Assembly (NCBI GenBank): GCA_020638495.1 | Contig: JACKIN010000023.1 | Location: 1-26,275, forward strand | Origin: Geminicoccaceae bacterium | Lineage (GTDB): Bacteria > Pseudomonadota > Alphaproteobacteria > Geminicoccales > Geminicoccaceae | Direction of reading: 5' to 3' | DNA: 26,275 nt | Part shown: piece after piece, positions 25,369-26,275 of the stretch | Layout of the letters: each line of letters begins with the position of its first letter | Position numbering within the stretch: position 1 is the first letter of the stretch | Notes under the pieces: generated by a model | Databases searched by the model: none | What the model was told of the DNA's origin: nothing | Seen by the model: the letters and a program-made list of their open reading frames with translations, nothing else | Program-made: the position numbers and the translations under genes

Positions 25369-26275
25369 TCAGCCTACCGCAATCTCCAGGCATTTCCCGC
25401 CGCGCGCCTTCGCCGCGTAGAGCGCCTTGTCGGCCGCCGCGAAGACGCTCTCGAAGTCCCGGCCGTGCAGCGGATGGAAGGCGCCGCCCATGCTCAGCCC
25501 GACCGGCCGCTCCGCCGTCAGCTCGGGATCGAGCGCCCGGCGGATCTTGTCGGCAGCGGCCATCAGCGCCGCCGGCTCGGTGACGCCATTGAGCGCCAGC
25601 ACGAACTCGTCCCCGCCCCAGCGGGCGAACAGATCGTCGCCGCGCAGCGCCTGCGAGATCCGCTCGGCCGTGGCCTGCAGCACCTTGTCGCCCGCCGCAT
25701 GGCCATGGCGGTCGTTCAGGAGCTTGAACCCGTCGATGTCGATGACCAAGAGGGCGAAGCCGTCCGACCGGCGCCGCCGCGGCAGCAGGAGCGGCGCCAG
25801 GCGCTCGTGAAAGCCGCGGCGGTTGAGGATGCCGGTGAGCGGGTCGCGGGTCACCTCCAGGGCGAGCGAGCGCTCGCGCGCCACCCGCTCGGTCTGGTCG
25901 CGCAGCACCAGGACGAAGAGCGGCTCGCCGGCGACGCGCGTCCCGCCGATCGAGACGTCGAGCACCAGCGGCCGGCCGTCCCGGACGAAGCCGATCTCCC
26001 GGCGACCGAAAGAGCTGACCCCCTCGATCTCACCACTGGCCCCGGCGATCAGCGGCCGGAGCTCGGGCACGAGCTCGTCGATCGAGCAGCCGACGATTCG
26101 CCCGGACGGTGTCCCGAGGAGCGTGCTCGCCGCGATGTTGGCGAGCCGGACACGGCCCTGCCCGTCGGTCACGAGGGCGGCATCGTGCATGACGTCGAGC
26201 AGGGTGCCGACCGGGCTTTCGGGAATGTTGCCGACGACGAAGCGAACGACCTGCCCGCGCGGATCGCAGAAGGGC
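25369..26275 (-). CDS. PAS-GGDEF diguanylate cyclase (N-terminus beyond the window)
   Basis: The frame stays open to the window end, so the true start lies upstream of 26275 on the minus strand; ATG 26190 is probably internal. The visible part has a PAS-like sensory domain (HDAALVTDGQGRVRLANIAA, then EPLFVLVLRDQTERVARERS). A full GGDEF domain follows: DPLTGILNRRGFHERL, VIDIDGFKLLNDRHGHAAGD and the active-site loop ARWGGDEFVLAL. An intact inhibitory I-site, RGDD, lies five residues before GGDEF, so product inhibition by cyclic di-GMP is expected. It ends LYAAKARGGKCLEIAVG. The enzyme should make c-di-GMP from two GTP in response to an unknown signal. It shows no link to the neighbouring genes. 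Confidence 0.93.
   Translation of the reverse strand, partial: PFCDPRGQVVRFVVGNIPESPVGTLLDVMHDAALVTDGQGRVRLANIAASTLLGTPSGRIVGCSIDELVPELRPLIAGASGEIEGVSSFGRREIGFVRDGRPLVLDVSIGGTRVAGEPLFVLVLRDQTERVARERSLALEVTRDPLTGILNRRGFHERLAPLLLPRRRRSDGFALLVIDIDGFKLLNDRHGHAAGDKVLQATAERISQALRGDDLFARWGGDEFVLALNGVTEPAALMAAADKIRRALDPELTAERPVGLSMGGAFHPLHGRDFESVFAAADKALYAAKARGGKCLEIAVG

Overview
The window is high-GC, densely coded DNA with almost no intergenic space. Its gene types (hydantoinase and OYE catabolic genes, a LysR regulator, TacAT, an RTX protein, a PAS-GGDEF protein) and the frequent GTG/TTG starts suggest an alphaproteobacterium of the Rhizobiales/Rhodospirillales kind. That placement is inference, because there is no rRNA or other marker gene here. 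No tRNA, rRNA, IS element or CRISPR array was seen, and no gene-free stretch exceeds 300 bases.

Region 1 (1-7310) is catabolic. On the minus strand lie an isochorismatase-fold amidohydrolase close to N-carbamoylsarcosine amidase, hyuA, and the start of hyuB. Together they look like an ATP-dependent hydantoin or N-methylhydantoin to N-carbamoyl amino acid to amino acid route. Diverging from them is a LysR regulator, followed by an overlapping or tightly spaced set: acyl-CoA dehydrogenase, double-hotdog dehydratase and Old Yellow Enzyme-type oxidoreductase.

Region 2 (7300-8670) holds a TacA/TacT (DUF1778/GNAT) toxin-antitoxin pair. Its predicted promoter carries a perfect inverted repeat between the -35 and -10 elements. 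A convergent ordinary GNAT gene follows.

Region 3 (8668-12923) holds a large RTX (calcium-binding nonapeptide) protein with no type I secretion genes nearby. Next to it is a polysaccharide-deacetylase-fold enzyme of the HpPgdA type.

Region 4 (12998-24768) is the most interesting part: an apparent RiPP (ribosomally made, modified peptide) locus built on two divergent operons. The minus-strand operon is a 63-residue precursor-like peptide, a YcaO protein, a TfuA protein and an 887-residue pseudo-cyclase/STAND ATPase/TPR regulator, all overlapping or a few bases apart. The plus-strand operon is a heme-oxygenase-like diiron oxidase (HDO), a cytoplasmic S41 protease-like protein coupled by ATGA, and a DppBCDF-type ABC transporter with no substrate-binding protein. 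The precursor tail has no Cys, Ser or Thr. This points away from azoles and towards backbone thioamidation, which is the established role of YcaO-TfuA pairs. An oxidase acting on a thioamidated peptide, a protease to remove the leader, and a dedicated peptide transporter would make a coherent and perhaps undescribed pathway. The product is unknown.

Region 5 (24769-26275) has an orphan XRE/MqsA-like antitoxin, a very small acidic ORF resembling an antitoxin tail, and a PAS-GGDEF diguanylate cyclase that runs off the end of the window.
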